Positions 1-9,018 of a stretch of 28,330 nt of DNA are shown in pieces. Position 1 is the stretch's first letter. Each line of letters begins with the position of its first letter. Below the pieces are notes generated by a model. The model saw nothing but the letters and a program-made list of their open reading frames with translations, was not told the origin of the DNA and searched no databases. Source of the stretch: DAINBT01 sp036732785 (GTDB lineage: Bacteria > Planctomycetota > Phycisphaerae > Sedimentisphaerales > SM23-30); contig CAZICK010000049.1 of assembly GCA_964537505.1 (NCBI GenBank), forward strand, positions 1-28,330, given 5' to 3'. The position numbers and the translations under genes were made by a program.

Positions 1-50
1 TCTTGGGCGGCATCATACCCTCTTTTCGAGTGTCCGTCATCCGTTTAGCA

Positions 51-190
51 CCTCACCTCTCCCAGAGCAAACACTCCCTCTCCTCTTTCCTCTCCCAGTG
101 GAAACACTCCCTCTCCTCTTTCCTCTCCCAGAGCAAACATTCCCTCTCCTCTTTCCTCTCCCAGAGGGAGAGGATGTAAAGGTGAGGGTG
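51..190. repeat. 33-bp tandem repeat cluster with terminal inverted repeats
   Basis: Three near-identical 33-bp units lie at 56-88, 89-121 and 122-154, differing at only a few bases. A fourth partial unit follows and folds into a perfect hairpin: cctctccc at 155-162 pairs with gggagagg at 166-173 over a 3-nt loop. The ends also match, since cctcacc (51-57) is the reverse complement of ggtgagg (181-187), so the whole cluster is bounded by an inverted repeat. There are no unique spacers, so it is not a CRISPR array. It abuts the hsdM remnant at about 190, and its 33-bp period keeps that reading frame open back to position 49. Confidence 0.85.
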
Positions 191-435
191 TCGCTGTTTA
201 TAGCGACATCAAGGGCTTTTGCAAATCCACAACACTGGAAGAAATCCAGAAGCATAATTTTGTCTTAACGCCGGGGCGTCATGTCGGAATCAAGGATGAA
301 GTCGATGACGGTGTCCCATTTGAAGAAAAGATGAAAAAATTAACCAGCGAACTTGCCGGACAGATGGAAGAGGAAAAGAGGTTGAATAAGGAAATCCGGC
401 AACAGCTTGTCAAAATCGGCTTACATCTGGAGTGA
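190..435 (+). pseudogene. hsdM: Type I restriction-modification methylase subunit HsdM, C-terminal remnant
   Basis: Translated in the frame ending at TGA 433-435, the sequence reads as the extreme C-terminus of HsdM, the N6-adenine methylase subunit of type I R-M systems. From codon 199 it gives YSDIKGFCKSTTLEEI, then VLTPGRHVGI, then an acidic DEVDDG and a charged PFEEKMKKLTSELAGQMEEE coiled segment. The VLTPGR(Y/H)VG block and the following E/K-rich helix are the family hallmark. The catalytic NPPF motif and the rest of the protein (usually about 500 residues) are missing. The recognisable sequence stops where the 33-bp repeat cluster begins, and an in-frame TAG lies at 46-48. I read it as a gene cut off by repeat insertion or rearrangement. 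An intact upstream part outside the window cannot be excluded, but it could not be continuous in this frame. Confidence 0.8.
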
Positions 436-437
436 TT

Positions 438-602
438 ATGCCAAAAGAATATTTACATTTACCTACAGCCTTTTCGAGAACAAGCCTTTATGGTAAATAC
501 AGTACACCCGCCGGGCCTCTTTCGAAAGATAGGCTCACTTCGGCAGGTTTTCTTTTAATCTATCAACGTTTAAAGAATCAGCAAAACTGGGTAAGACGAT
601 AG
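438..602 (+). CDS. Small ORF of unknown function (54 aa) after hsdM remnant
   Basis: An ATG 2 nt after the hsdM stop opens a 54-residue frame ending at TAG 600-602. The hsdM tail just upstream (tggag) could serve as a ribosome binding site, so translational coupling is possible. The product is basic (it ends NQQNWVRR), has no membrane segment and no cysteines, and I recognise no motif. It may be a genuine small protein of the R-M operon or chance coding in a decayed region. Its position between hsdM and the GIY-YIG gene is the only real argument for it. Confidence 0.3.
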   Translation: MPKEYLHLPTAFSRTSLYGKYSTPAGPLSKDRLTSAGFLLIYQRLKNQQNWVRR

Positions 603-626
603 AGTAGAATCTGAAAGGGCCTGAAT

Positions 627-1307
627 ATGTTCTTTAGCTGGTTTAGGAAAAAAACAACATGTCCCAATTGTAACCATCCGTGGGATTACCGCAGATGTAT
701 CCGTTGCGGTTTCATTAAGAGATTATCAAAAAAGGAGCTTTTAACACAGATTATGGATTTTTTTGACCCCAAAACATATAACCCACAGGACCTCTATTAC
801 AAGAAACAATTAATACCTGAAAGACCAGGAGTTTATGCTTGGTATTTCGATAATCACTTCGGCACTTATTTTGTTCACAATAACCAGAGCGTCATAAGAA
901 TTGACCTTGACTCAGTTCCGGGCAAAGAATGGTTTCTGCTGTATATTGGTATAGCTGGGAAGAAAAAAGGTAGAACACTGAGAGACCGAATTTATGGTGA
1001 TCACCTGAATCAGAACAGTACAGGCTCAACGTTGCGTCACAGTTTGGCATCTCTTTTGTGGCAAGAAATTAATTTGAATCCTGTTATGCAATTAAATGGA
1101 GATAATGAAAAACAAAAGTTGAACCGTTGGATTTTTCAGCATGCAAGAGTGGCATGGATAGAAAATGATAATCCGGAAAAAATAGAAAAAGTGATGCTAA
1201 AAGAATTTGGCAATTATCTGCTTTTCAATATACAGGACAATAAAAATAATCCATACAGCAAAGAGCTACAACGATTGCGTAAAAGCTGGAAAAAATCAGG
1301 AAAATGA
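627..1307 (+). CDS. GIY-YIG nuclease-like protein with N-terminal zinc ribbon
   Basis: 226 aa. Residues 12-27 hold a CxxC-x8-CxxC zinc-ribbon pattern (C12, C15, C24, C27). Residues about 65-210 match a GIY-YIG endonuclease fold: PGVY at 67-70 (the GIY strand) and LLYIGIAG at 104-111 (the YIG strand). A basic RTLRDRIYGDH segment follows and supplies the family's conserved Arg (R119 or R121). Next come GSTLRHSLASLL and an acidic helix with E193, a good candidate for the metal-binding Glu. The tail NIQDNKNNPY..LQRLRKSW resembles the end of small bacterial GIY-YIG proteins. AAAGGG 7 nt before the ATG is a good ribosome binding site. The gene overlaps the next one, hsdS, by 4 nt (ATGA), so the two are probably co-translated. 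GIY-YIG enzymes cut DNA as restriction, repair or homing nucleases; the role here is not known. Function as an accessory or replacement nuclease of the R-M system is inference. Confidence 0.75.
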   Translation: MFFSWFRKKTTCPNCNHPWDYRRCIRCGFIKRLSKKELLTQIMDFFDPKTYNPQDLYYKKQLIPERPGVYAWYFDNHFGTYFVHNNQSVIRIDLDSVPGKEWFLLYIGIAGKKKGRTLRDRIYGDHLNQNSTGSTLRHSLASLLWQEINLNPVMQLNGDNEKQKLNRWIFQHARVAWIENDNPEKIEKVMLKEFGNYLLFNIQDNKNNPYSKELQRLRKSWKKSGK

Positions 1308-1657
1308 ATAACTGGAAAGAAACAACGCTGGGAGAGGTGGCTAAAGTCAACGAATCGACAGTTGATGCCAATTATCGTTTTGATGAAATTGAATATATTG
1401 ACATTGTATCGGTTGAGGAACGCAGACTATTGCAAACTCAAAAATTAAAACTCAAAGATGCTCCAAGCAGGGCCAAAAGAATTATAAGAGACAATGATAC
1501 TTTGATTTCGACAGTTCAGCCAAATTTAAAGCATTATTGCTTTATCAAGGAAGCCACTTCAAACCTGATAGCCTCTACTGGCTTTGCTGTAGTAGTAACG
1601 GCGACTAAATCTGATCCAGCTTTCATATATTACTTAGCGGAAAATAGAGAGAATTAA
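1304..1657 (+). CDS. hsdS: Type I restriction-modification specificity subunit HsdS, truncated to first target-recognition domain
   Basis: 117 aa, against about 400 for a normal HsdS. The opening WKETTLGEVAKVNES is the usual start of the first target-recognition domain. It continues with YIDIVSVEERRL, then APSRAKRIIRDNDTLISTVQPNLKHYCFI and STGFAVV, all typical Methylase_S blocks. The frame stops at TAA 1655-1657 after IYYLAENREN, before the central conserved helix and with no second domain. No remaining HsdS sequence is seen downstream. It overlaps the GIY-YIG gene by 4 nt. Half-length HsdS proteins can work as dimers, but this one lacks even its own spacer helix, so loss of function is more likely. 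With the hsdM remnant it points to a decayed type I system. No hsdR is present in the window. Confidence 0.75.
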   Translation: MNNWKETTLGEVAKVNESTVDANYRFDEIEYIDIVSVEERRLLQTQKLKLKDAPSRAKRIIRDNDTLISTVQPNLKHYCFIKEATSNLIASTGFAVVVTATKSDPAFIYYLAENREN

Positions 1658-1661
1658 TTAT

Positions 1662-1859
1662 ATGGCTGAAAAAGCAAGTGAAAAACAGATCGAGGCACGC
1701 AATAGCTTGCCTGACGAGTTGAAGCCGATTTTTGATGAATTTGTGGCAGATTATAAGTATGCCGCTACTATGCGTCATGGTCGGCCATATATTTCGTACA
1801 TTGTTTTAGCGGATATGATAAGGGCCGGCTGGCGGCTTTCGGCAAAGCCCGTGAAGTAG
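1662..1859 (+). CDS. Small protein of unknown function (65 aa) at the end of the R-M remnant
   Basis: The ATG lies 4 nt after the hsdS stop, with GAGAG about 10 nt upstream as a possible ribosome binding site. The product is compact and charged: residues 1-12 are Lys/Glu-rich, the middle reads LPDELKPIFDEFVADYKY, and the end is YIVLADMIRAGWRLSAKP. It looks like real protein-coding sequence (good amphipathic pattern, no odd codon use), but I do not recognise the family. The tight spacing suggests it belongs to the same transcript as the GIY-YIG and hsdS genes. It has no transmembrane helix and no catalytic motif that I can identify. It could be a small regulatory or antirestriction-type partner, but nothing in the sequence shows this. 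Confidence 0.5.
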   Translation: MAEKASEKQIEARNSLPDELKPIFDEFVADYKYAATMRHGRPYISYIVLADMIRAGWRLSAKPVK

Positions 1860-1998
1860 ATGGCACCGTTGCCGCCCACGGCGGCTGGCGGAAAAAATAA
1901 CAGACATTATTTGTGATTTGAATCCGCGTAGTGTTTTTAGAAGAGGTAAGGATGTTGGAAATATACCAACTTTGAGGGTTCCGCTATCTTTCGCAATA

Positions 1999-2033
1999 GT
2001 GCATGCTCAAGTTTTTTTTACCTGAGCATGCAC
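1999..2033. terminator. Perfect 11-bp hairpin between converging genes
   Basis: gtgcatgctca (1999-2009) and tgagcatgcac (2023-2033) form a perfect 11-bp stem around a 13-nt loop that contains eight T. It sits between the plus-strand R-M remnant and the 3' end of acs on the minus strand, where a two-way terminator would be expected. The T run is in the loop rather than after the stem, so it is not a textbook intrinsic terminator. The stem itself is certain; its role is inferred. Confidence 0.5.
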
Positions 2034-2098
2034 CTTGAATTTTGTGTCGGTCTTCCAGATAACCGCTGGATATATCATACAAATACGTTCGGTGTTTC

Positions 2099-4054
<1,956 letters not shown>

Positions 4055-4662
4055 ACTTAACTCCTTATACTATAATAAGATACTCAACAATAGCCAACCA
4101 GCGCCTACCGCGGGTCGGTATTGATGCCGACAATACCAACAATGATGATTATTCGGCCGAGATTGCGGAGGCTATCCACGGACTACCACCTCTCTTATCG
4201 ACCAAATAAAGGTTCGTCATTATATCATTCGGGGCCAATAGTCGCAACACTAAAATTCCAAACTGACCTATTTTAACGAATTAGAGTCCAGTTGAAGGCA
4301 ACAGGCACGAGGCACTAGTGGTGCCGAGGTCGCTATTGTGCATATACTTCATAACTAGATGTTCATAAGGTAGTTACGCGTGTTTGCCAACTTAAAACGG
4401 TCAGTCTGAGGGAATTAAATTTTCCCAGGACACAAAACAATTATGTTTTTTATGATGCTACAACCGTTGTCGGCAGCTTTGTGGGTTTTTCATAACTACC
4501 TGATTTTAAGGATGTTATGTTATCGTTCGGGTAATCGCGGGATAGTTTAATTTTCTCCGCGAGATTGACAAAACCATCCAAGATAGTTAGGATAACGAAA
4601 TAAGCGAGATTTTACAGAAAAAAAAGTCGCCAATACCAGAAAAATGTGTCAGCTATCAGGAG
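4055..4662. other. Divergent intergenic region between acs and sppA (608 bp)
   Basis: It holds the acs ribosome binding site and, at the other end, the sppA promoter and leader described separately. On the plus strand a 39-codon stretch without stops (about 4093-4209) has no start codon. It ends in TAA and translates to protein-like sequence with D/N-rich and AEIAEAIHGLPPLL segments, possibly a fragment of a lost gene. A 6-bp inverted repeat (tcgcgg 4535-4540, ccgcga 4557-4562) lies just upstream of the sppA -35 box and could be an operator. On the minus strand, TTGGCT and TATAGT with a 17-nt gap sit just before acs, a weak promoter candidate. I see nothing else between 4210 and 4530. Confidence 0.6.
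4565..4593 (+). promoter_or_regulatory. sigma70-type promoter for sppA
   Basis: TTGACA (4565-4570) is a perfect -35 box, followed by exactly 17 nt and TAGGAT (4588-4593), a good -10 box. Transcription would begin near 4600 and give a leader of about 60-140 nt, depending on which sppA start is used. A 6-bp inverted repeat directly upstream (4535-4562) could bind a regulator. Confidence 0.65.
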
Positions 4663-6675
4663 TTGACCAGATGGATATGCACAAATTACCAGCTTCCGCT
4701 GGACCTCGTTGTGTTAAACCAATGGTGTTATGCTAACTTATTGAGAAAGCGTAAGTTGAATACAAATTCCTATACACTTAAATTATACTTGTCGGCCCTC
4801 AAAGTGGCCGTGTTATTCGGACTTTTGCTGGTCTGTTTCATTGGACAGGCCCGGGCGGAAACGGCGGAGGAAAAAGAGCAGGTATTTCAAAATCCTTCCG
4901 GTCAAGTCGAGCCACGTCAAAAATCTATGTCCGTTGTGGTTATTCGCGTCGGTGGATACTTTACCGATAAACCTGGGGCAAATATGTTGAGCCTATCCGG
5001 GGAAATGACGAAGAGCATCTGCGAGATTACCGATACCCTCACCGAAATCGCCAGCGATAAAAGTGTGGATGGGGTGCTGTTTAATTTTGAAAATCCGTCG
5101 CTAAGCTGGGCTCATGTGGATCAGCTCCGCCGAGCGATCGGACGATTACGCGATGCCGGCAAGAAGACTTATGCCTATGTCGAGGTGCTTGACCAAATAA
5201 ATTATCTGTTGGCATGCTCCTGCGACCAGATCATCATGACACCGACCGGTCAGGTGATGCTAACCGGGCTGGCCGGCGAAACATTGTATTTCAAGAATCT
5301 GCTCGATAAATTTGGGATGCAGATAGATGTTGTCCATATAGGTCAATACAAATCGACGCCCGAGACGCTGACCCGTAGCGGACCGTCTGAGGCTCAACTG
5401 CGGCAGATCAACAGCCTGTTTGATTGTCTGTACGATCATCTGCTGGAAACGATCGCGGAATCGAGAGCGGGTATCCCTTCTGTCCGGCAGTCAGCTCAAC
5501 TTGTCGATCAGGGACCCTTTCCGGCCGAGCAGGCCCTGCAGGCGGGACTGATCGATATGGTCATGTACCGTGAGGAATTCCTGGAGAAGTTAGGCCAGCA
5601 AAATGACAGCGAAATTTCTCTGCGATTTGATTACGACGAGTCACAAAAAGTCGATCTGCAACTGGACAACCCCTTCGCAATGCTGAATATTTTTCAAAAA
5701 CTGCTGACAGAACCCAAAGAACAGCCTGGTGACGCCATTGCGGTGGTTTATGTGGATGGTCCCATTATGTTGGGTGAAAGCAGTGATGGGTGGGGCGGTT
5801 CTGTAGTGGGAGCCCGAACGATTCGAACGGCACTTGCCGAAAGCCGCACGGACGACGATGTTAAGGCAGTAGTGGTGCGGATTAATTCGCCCGGCGGCAG
5901 CGCTGTTGCCAGCGATATTATTTACAACGCGGTTCGGCAGACCGCAGAGGTGAAACCGGTAATCGTAAGTATGGGCGACATGGCTGCTTCAGGAGGTTAC
6001 TATGTGGCCTGCGGCGGGCATACAATCGTGGCGGATGCATCTACTATTACCGGCTCGATAGGCGTCTGGGGCGGCAAGCTTGTATTAGGCGATCTTTTCG
6101 ACAAGCTGGGGATCACCACCTACAGTTTCCAGCGTGGCCGCCACGCTCAACGGTTCAACTTGACAAAACCGTTTACCCCGATAGAAAGATTCGATCTGGC
6201 AAAAGAGATGTGCCAGGTTTATGAAACATTCAAGAACTGCGTAGTCCAGTCGCGAGGTGATCGTCTGAAAGATTCGATTGAATCGCTGGCCCAGGGGAAA
6301 GTCTATACCGGCCGGGTGGCGCTAAGTGTCGGACTGGTTGACAAAATTGGAGACCTGCACGACGCCATAGAAATGGCGGCCGGACAGGCCAATATTGAGA
6401 AATACCATATCCGCACTCTGCCCCGACCCAAGAATATAATGGAACTGGTGGAGGAATTGCTGACCCAGAGGCAGGAGGCCGGCAGTGATCCCGTGGCGAG
6501 GTTGTTGTCACTTGGCCAGGGGCTAAAAAACGGAGGCACGTTACCGGCAGGTTCGTTCGATCTGCTGAAAGGCGGTGATCTGCAAAGAATATGGTATCGG
6601 ACCGCTTACTTGCTAAATTTATTGCGACAGGAACAAATGTTGCTGGTATCACCTTATGAAATTGTGATTCGCTGA
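4663..6675 (+). CDS. sppA: Signal peptide peptidase SppA (67K type, S49 protease)
   Basis: Membrane-bound protease that clears cleaved signal peptides. The product has two ClpP-like domains in tandem (about residues 70-310 and 350-600), as in the long E. coli-type enzyme. The Ser-Lys dyad is split between them in the usual way: K230 in QYKST of the N-terminal half and S443 in MAASGGYY of the C-terminal half. GSIGVWGGKL and GRVALSVGLVDKIGD are further family blocks. A hydrophobic segment (about residues 45-62, KVAVLFGLLLVCFIGQARA) is a signal peptide or anchor. The start is uncertain: TTG 4663 touches the AGGAG ribosome binding site with no spacing, while TTG 4741 or TTG 4756 would give a normal 35-40 residue signal sequence. 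There is no in-frame ATG before the hydrophobic segment. A strong promoter lies upstream and a glycosyltransferase gene follows 94 bp later. Confidence 0.92.
   Translation: MTRWICTNYQLPLDLVVLNQWCYANLLRKRKLNTNSYTLKLYLSALKVAVLFGLLLVCFIGQARAETAEEKEQVFQNPSGQVEPRQKSMSVVVIRVGGYFTDKPGANMLSLSGEMTKSICEITDTLTEIASDKSVDGVLFNFENPSLSWAHVDQLRRAIGRLRDAGKKTYAYVEVLDQINYLLACSCDQIIMTPTGQVMLTGLAGETLYFKNLLDKFGMQIDVVHIGQYKSTPETLTRSGPSEAQLRQINSLFDCLYDHLLETIAESRAGIPSVRQSAQLVDQGPFPAEQALQAGLIDMVMYREEFLEKLGQQNDSEISLRFDYDESQKVDLQLDNPFAMLNIFQKLLTEPKEQPGDAIAVVYVDGPIMLGESSDGWGGSVVGARTIRTALAESRTDDDVKAVVVRINSPGGSAVASDIIYNAVRQTAEVKPVIVSMGDMAASGGYYVACGGHTIVADASTITGSIGVWGGKLVLGDLFDKLGITTYSFQRGRHAQRFNLTKPFTPIERFDLAKEMCQVYETFKNCVVQSRGDRLKDSIESLAQGKVYTGRVALSVGLVDKIGDLHDAIEMAAGQANIEKYHIRTLPRPKNIMELVEELLTQRQEAGSDPVARLLSLGQGLKNGGTLPAGSFDLLKGGDLQRIWYRTAYLLNLLRQEQMLLVSPYEIVIR
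4671..4736 (+). CDS. Possible leader peptide upstream of sppA (21 aa)
   Basis: AGGAG (4658-4662) is followed after 8 nt by ATG (4671), the best ribosome binding site and start pairing in this leader. It opens a 21-codon frame, out of frame with sppA, that ends at TAA 4734-4736. A possible sppA start, TTG 4741, follows 4 nt later. Such an arrangement suits translational coupling of sppA to the leader. The peptide (starting MDMHKLPASAG) resembles nothing I know. Alternatively the AGGAG serves sppA itself at a less usual spacing. Confidence 0.35.
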   Translation: MDMHKLPASAGPRCVKPMVLC

Positions 6676-6769
6676 TATTAGTTAGTGGCCCGTTATCCAT
6701 GAGCCGACAGAATGGTAGAAGCAGAGGATTTTTCATTTTTTCTCGCATTGGGCAACAGGAAACACGATT

Positions 6770-8005
6770 TTGAATGATTCAGAAGTATTGGAATCTAGCT
6801 CGTCGTCAAATGGAGCCGGGGCAGGTCCGGCTGATCCCGCGGCGTTGCGAGTGGTGCTGCTGGCGGACGATGATGCCCTGCGCAGTTACGGCCCGGTGCT
6901 TCGTCGATTGGTGGTAGGGCTGATAGACGAGGTCGGCGATCTGAATCTGCTGTGCCTTGGGACAAGTGCAATGCTTAAGCATGTTCCCAGCCCTCCCGTA
7001 CGTTTGATCTCCGAGGCGAAACATTATCCCGAAAACGCAGATCGCATCGATTACATCAGCCGGGAAGTAATAATAAAATCCCCCCCATTTGATTTTTTTG
7101 AAACATTGTGGCCTCGGCGTCAGGCGGCTCGAATCGCCGATGTACTTTCTACCTACAAGCCTACGTTGCTGCACGCGCTCAGCGAACGCCAGGTGCTTCT
7201 GGCGCAAGATTTAAGTAAATTACTGGAAATCCCTTATGTTATTTCACTGCTGTCGCTGGAAAACGGGGACATTGATTTTAGTGATGACCGCTGTGGCAAG
7301 ATTCTGCCGTGCAATAGCCGACTGGCCCGGCAGGTTCGTCAAAAATATCCCCGCCTGGCTCCACGCGTACAAGTACTGCCGATCGGAACCCATGTAGTCG
7401 ATCTGCCCTGCTGTTTTGAGAATGAGCAGTTGCGTCCCCAGATATTCTGCTGTGGCAGATTTGATTATGGTCATGGTTTTTCCGAACTGATCAACGTGGC
7501 CAAGCGGCTTAGTATGGGTGGCTATACGTTTGGACTGACCCTTGCCGGTTGTGGACCGGGCGAACACGAACTGCGTCAACACGTCGAGCAACTGAAGCTG
7601 GCCGAGTACGTGACCTTTGTCCCACCCCTGGAGACCATGTTGTCAGATAGCGACGTTTATAAAATGGTGTTGCAATCGGCCGATATTTTTGTTCAGCCCT
7701 GGCCGGAAAAGATGTGGCGGCCTGAACTGTTGGAAGCAATGAGTGTGGGCAATGCCGTGGTGGCAGCCGAAGGGGTGGAAAACGACCTGGTGATCAACGG
7801 CAAGACCGCTTTGACGGTAAAGTTCCATGATGAACAGGCGATGACGGATGCGTTGGAAAAACTCCTGAAGGATCATGAATATGCCCGCTCGCTTGGTCGG
7901 ACGGCACAGGAATATCTGCGTAAGCATTTTTTGGCCAGTCGAATGATCGCCCGGCTGGGCAAGGCCTACCACCAGAGCCTGCAGGTAAAAAATACATCAG
8001 CTTAG
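6770..8005 (+). CDS. Glycosyltransferase, GT4-like (GT-B fold)
   Basis: 411 aa. The C-terminal half carries the usual GT4 pattern: FCCGRFDYGHGFSELINVAKRL (start of the donor domain), then TLAGCGPGEHELRQHV, VTFVPPL, ADIFVQPWPEKMWRPELLEAMSVGNAVVA with the E-x7-E type motif, and NGKTAL near the end. The N-terminal half is a diverged Rossmann-like acceptor domain beginning at LRVVLLADDD after a Ser/Gly-rich 24-residue lead. No signal peptide or membrane helix is seen, so it probably acts at the cytoplasmic face. It starts at TTG 6770 with AGGA about 9 nt upstream. It shares strand and probably transcript with sppA. Donor and acceptor cannot be read from the sequence; a role in surface polysaccharide is only inferred from the envelope genes nearby. 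Confidence 0.8.
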   Translation: MNDSEVLESSSSSNGAGAGPADPAALRVVLLADDDALRSYGPVLRRLVVGLIDEVGDLNLLCLGTSAMLKHVPSPPVRLISEAKHYPENADRIDYISREVIIKSPPFDFFETLWPRRQAARIADVLSTYKPTLLHALSERQVLLAQDLSKLLEIPYVISLLSLENGDIDFSDDRCGKILPCNSRLARQVRQKYPRLAPRVQVLPIGTHVVDLPCCFENEQLRPQIFCCGRFDYGHGFSELINVAKRLSMGGYTFGLTLAGCGPGEHELRQHVEQLKLAEYVTFVPPLETMLSDSDVYKMVLQSADIFVQPWPEKMWRPELLEAMSVGNAVVAAEGVENDLVINGKTALTVKFHDEQAMTDALEKLLKDHEYARSLGRTAQEYLRKHFLASRMIARLGKAYHQSLQVKNTSA

Positions 8006-8109
8006 GTCGGATAGAAACACCTGGCCTGATCGATTCACCTCACAATCAAAACCAACTACGGGACTTCACCCACTTGACTTTACGCATTCTATCTGTTTAT
8101 CCATCCTGA

Positions 8110-8982
8110 TCAGTTTATCAGGCCGTACTCGGTTAGTACCTGTTCCAGGATTTGAAGTTTGCTGTCGCTGAGACCCACCATCGGCAGGCGCATCTGTGGT
8201 GAAGACAAGTGGAGCAGACCCATGGCAGTCTTGATGGGTATGGGGTTGGTGGCCAGGCCGAGCATGACGCTGGCGAGGGCGAAAAGCTTGTTGTGCCATT
8301 GGCGAGCGGTGGCGAAATCGCCTTCCAGAATGGCGTCGGTTAGTGCCTTGACGTCGGTGGGAACAATGTTTGCAACGACAGAGATGACCCCTTTGCCACC
8401 CACCGAGGCGATCGGCAAGGTCAGACTATCGTCGCCGGAAAGGATCGTCAACGATGTACTAAGGGCAATCTGTGAGACCTGGTCCAACTGTCCGCTGGCC
8501 TCCTTGATGCCGACAATGTTTTCTATCTCGGCCAATTTGACGATGGTTCGCGGTTCGAGGTTGACGCCACAACGGCCTGGAATGTTGTACAAGATCATTG
8601 GCAAATCGATTTCCCGTGCGATAGTCGAAAAATGCTGATACATGCCTTCCTGGGTAGGTTTGTTATAGTAAGGCAGTACCTGAAGCGACCCGTCGGCGCC
8701 GACTTGCCTGGCAAAATCGGTCAGGCTGATCGCTTCAGCAGTACTATTGGAGCCGGTGCCTGCGATCACGGGAACCCTCCCGGCAACTTCCTCGACCACT
8801 ACCTTGATGACCTGCTTGTGTTCGTCATGTGTAAGGGTGGGCGATTCGCCGGTGGTACCGGTGGGTACTATGCCGTCGGTGCCGCTCTTGATTTGAAAGT
8901 TGACCAACTCACGTAAGGTTTCGTAATCCACTTCACCGTTAGCAAACGGTGTAACCAATGCAACTAAACTGCCAGTAAACAT
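8110..8982 (-). CDS. dapA: 4-hydroxy-tetrahydrodipicolinate synthase
   Basis: 290 aa TIM-barrel aldolase that condenses pyruvate with aspartate semialdehyde, the first committed step to lysine and diaminopimelate. The Schiff-base lysine is K160 in VGIKEAS. The pyruvate/ASA site residues are in TGTTGESPTL (T43, T44) and PYYNKPTQEG (Y106), with LYNIPGR around 131-137. I place the start at ATG 8980-8982, which has GGAG at 8991-8994 and an 8-nt gap. A TTG at 9000 would add six residues that the family does not need. It lies 36 bp downstream of pdxJ on the same strand and is probably co-transcribed with it. It converges with the glycosyltransferase gene across 104 bp in which I find no clear terminator hairpin. 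Confidence 0.96.
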   Translation of the reverse strand: MFTGSLVALVTPFANGEVDYETLRELVNFQIKSGTDGIVPTGTTGESPTLTHDEHKQVIKVVVEEVAGRVPVIAGTGSNSTAEAISLTDFARQVGADGSLQVLPYYNKPTQEGMYQHFSTIAREIDLPMILYNIPGRCGVNLEPRTIVKLAEIENIVGIKEASGQLDQVSQIALSTSLTILSGDDSLTLPIASVGGKGVISVVANIVPTDVKALTDAILEGDFATARQWHNKLFALASVMLGLATNPIPIKTAMGLLHLSSPQMRLPMVGLSDSKLQILEQVLTEYGLIN

Positions 8983-9018
8983 ATTATTGTCTCCACTCAA
9001 TATTCCAAAATCATGTGT

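Noticed and set aside
51..190. CRISPR array
   Set aside because: Units are contiguous with no unique spacers, and there are no cas genes in the window.
37..255. 72-aa minus-strand ORF with repeating Ser-Gly-Arg-Gly-Lys-Arg-Arg units
   Set aside because: It is the translation of the 33-bp DNA repeat plus the complement of hsdM; no start signal, and repeats alone explain it.
1888..2024. Start-less open frame after the 65-aa ORF (contains DLNPRSVFRRGKDVG)
   Set aside because: Protein-like in places but without a start, and it ends inside the hairpin at 1999-2033; too weak to annotate.
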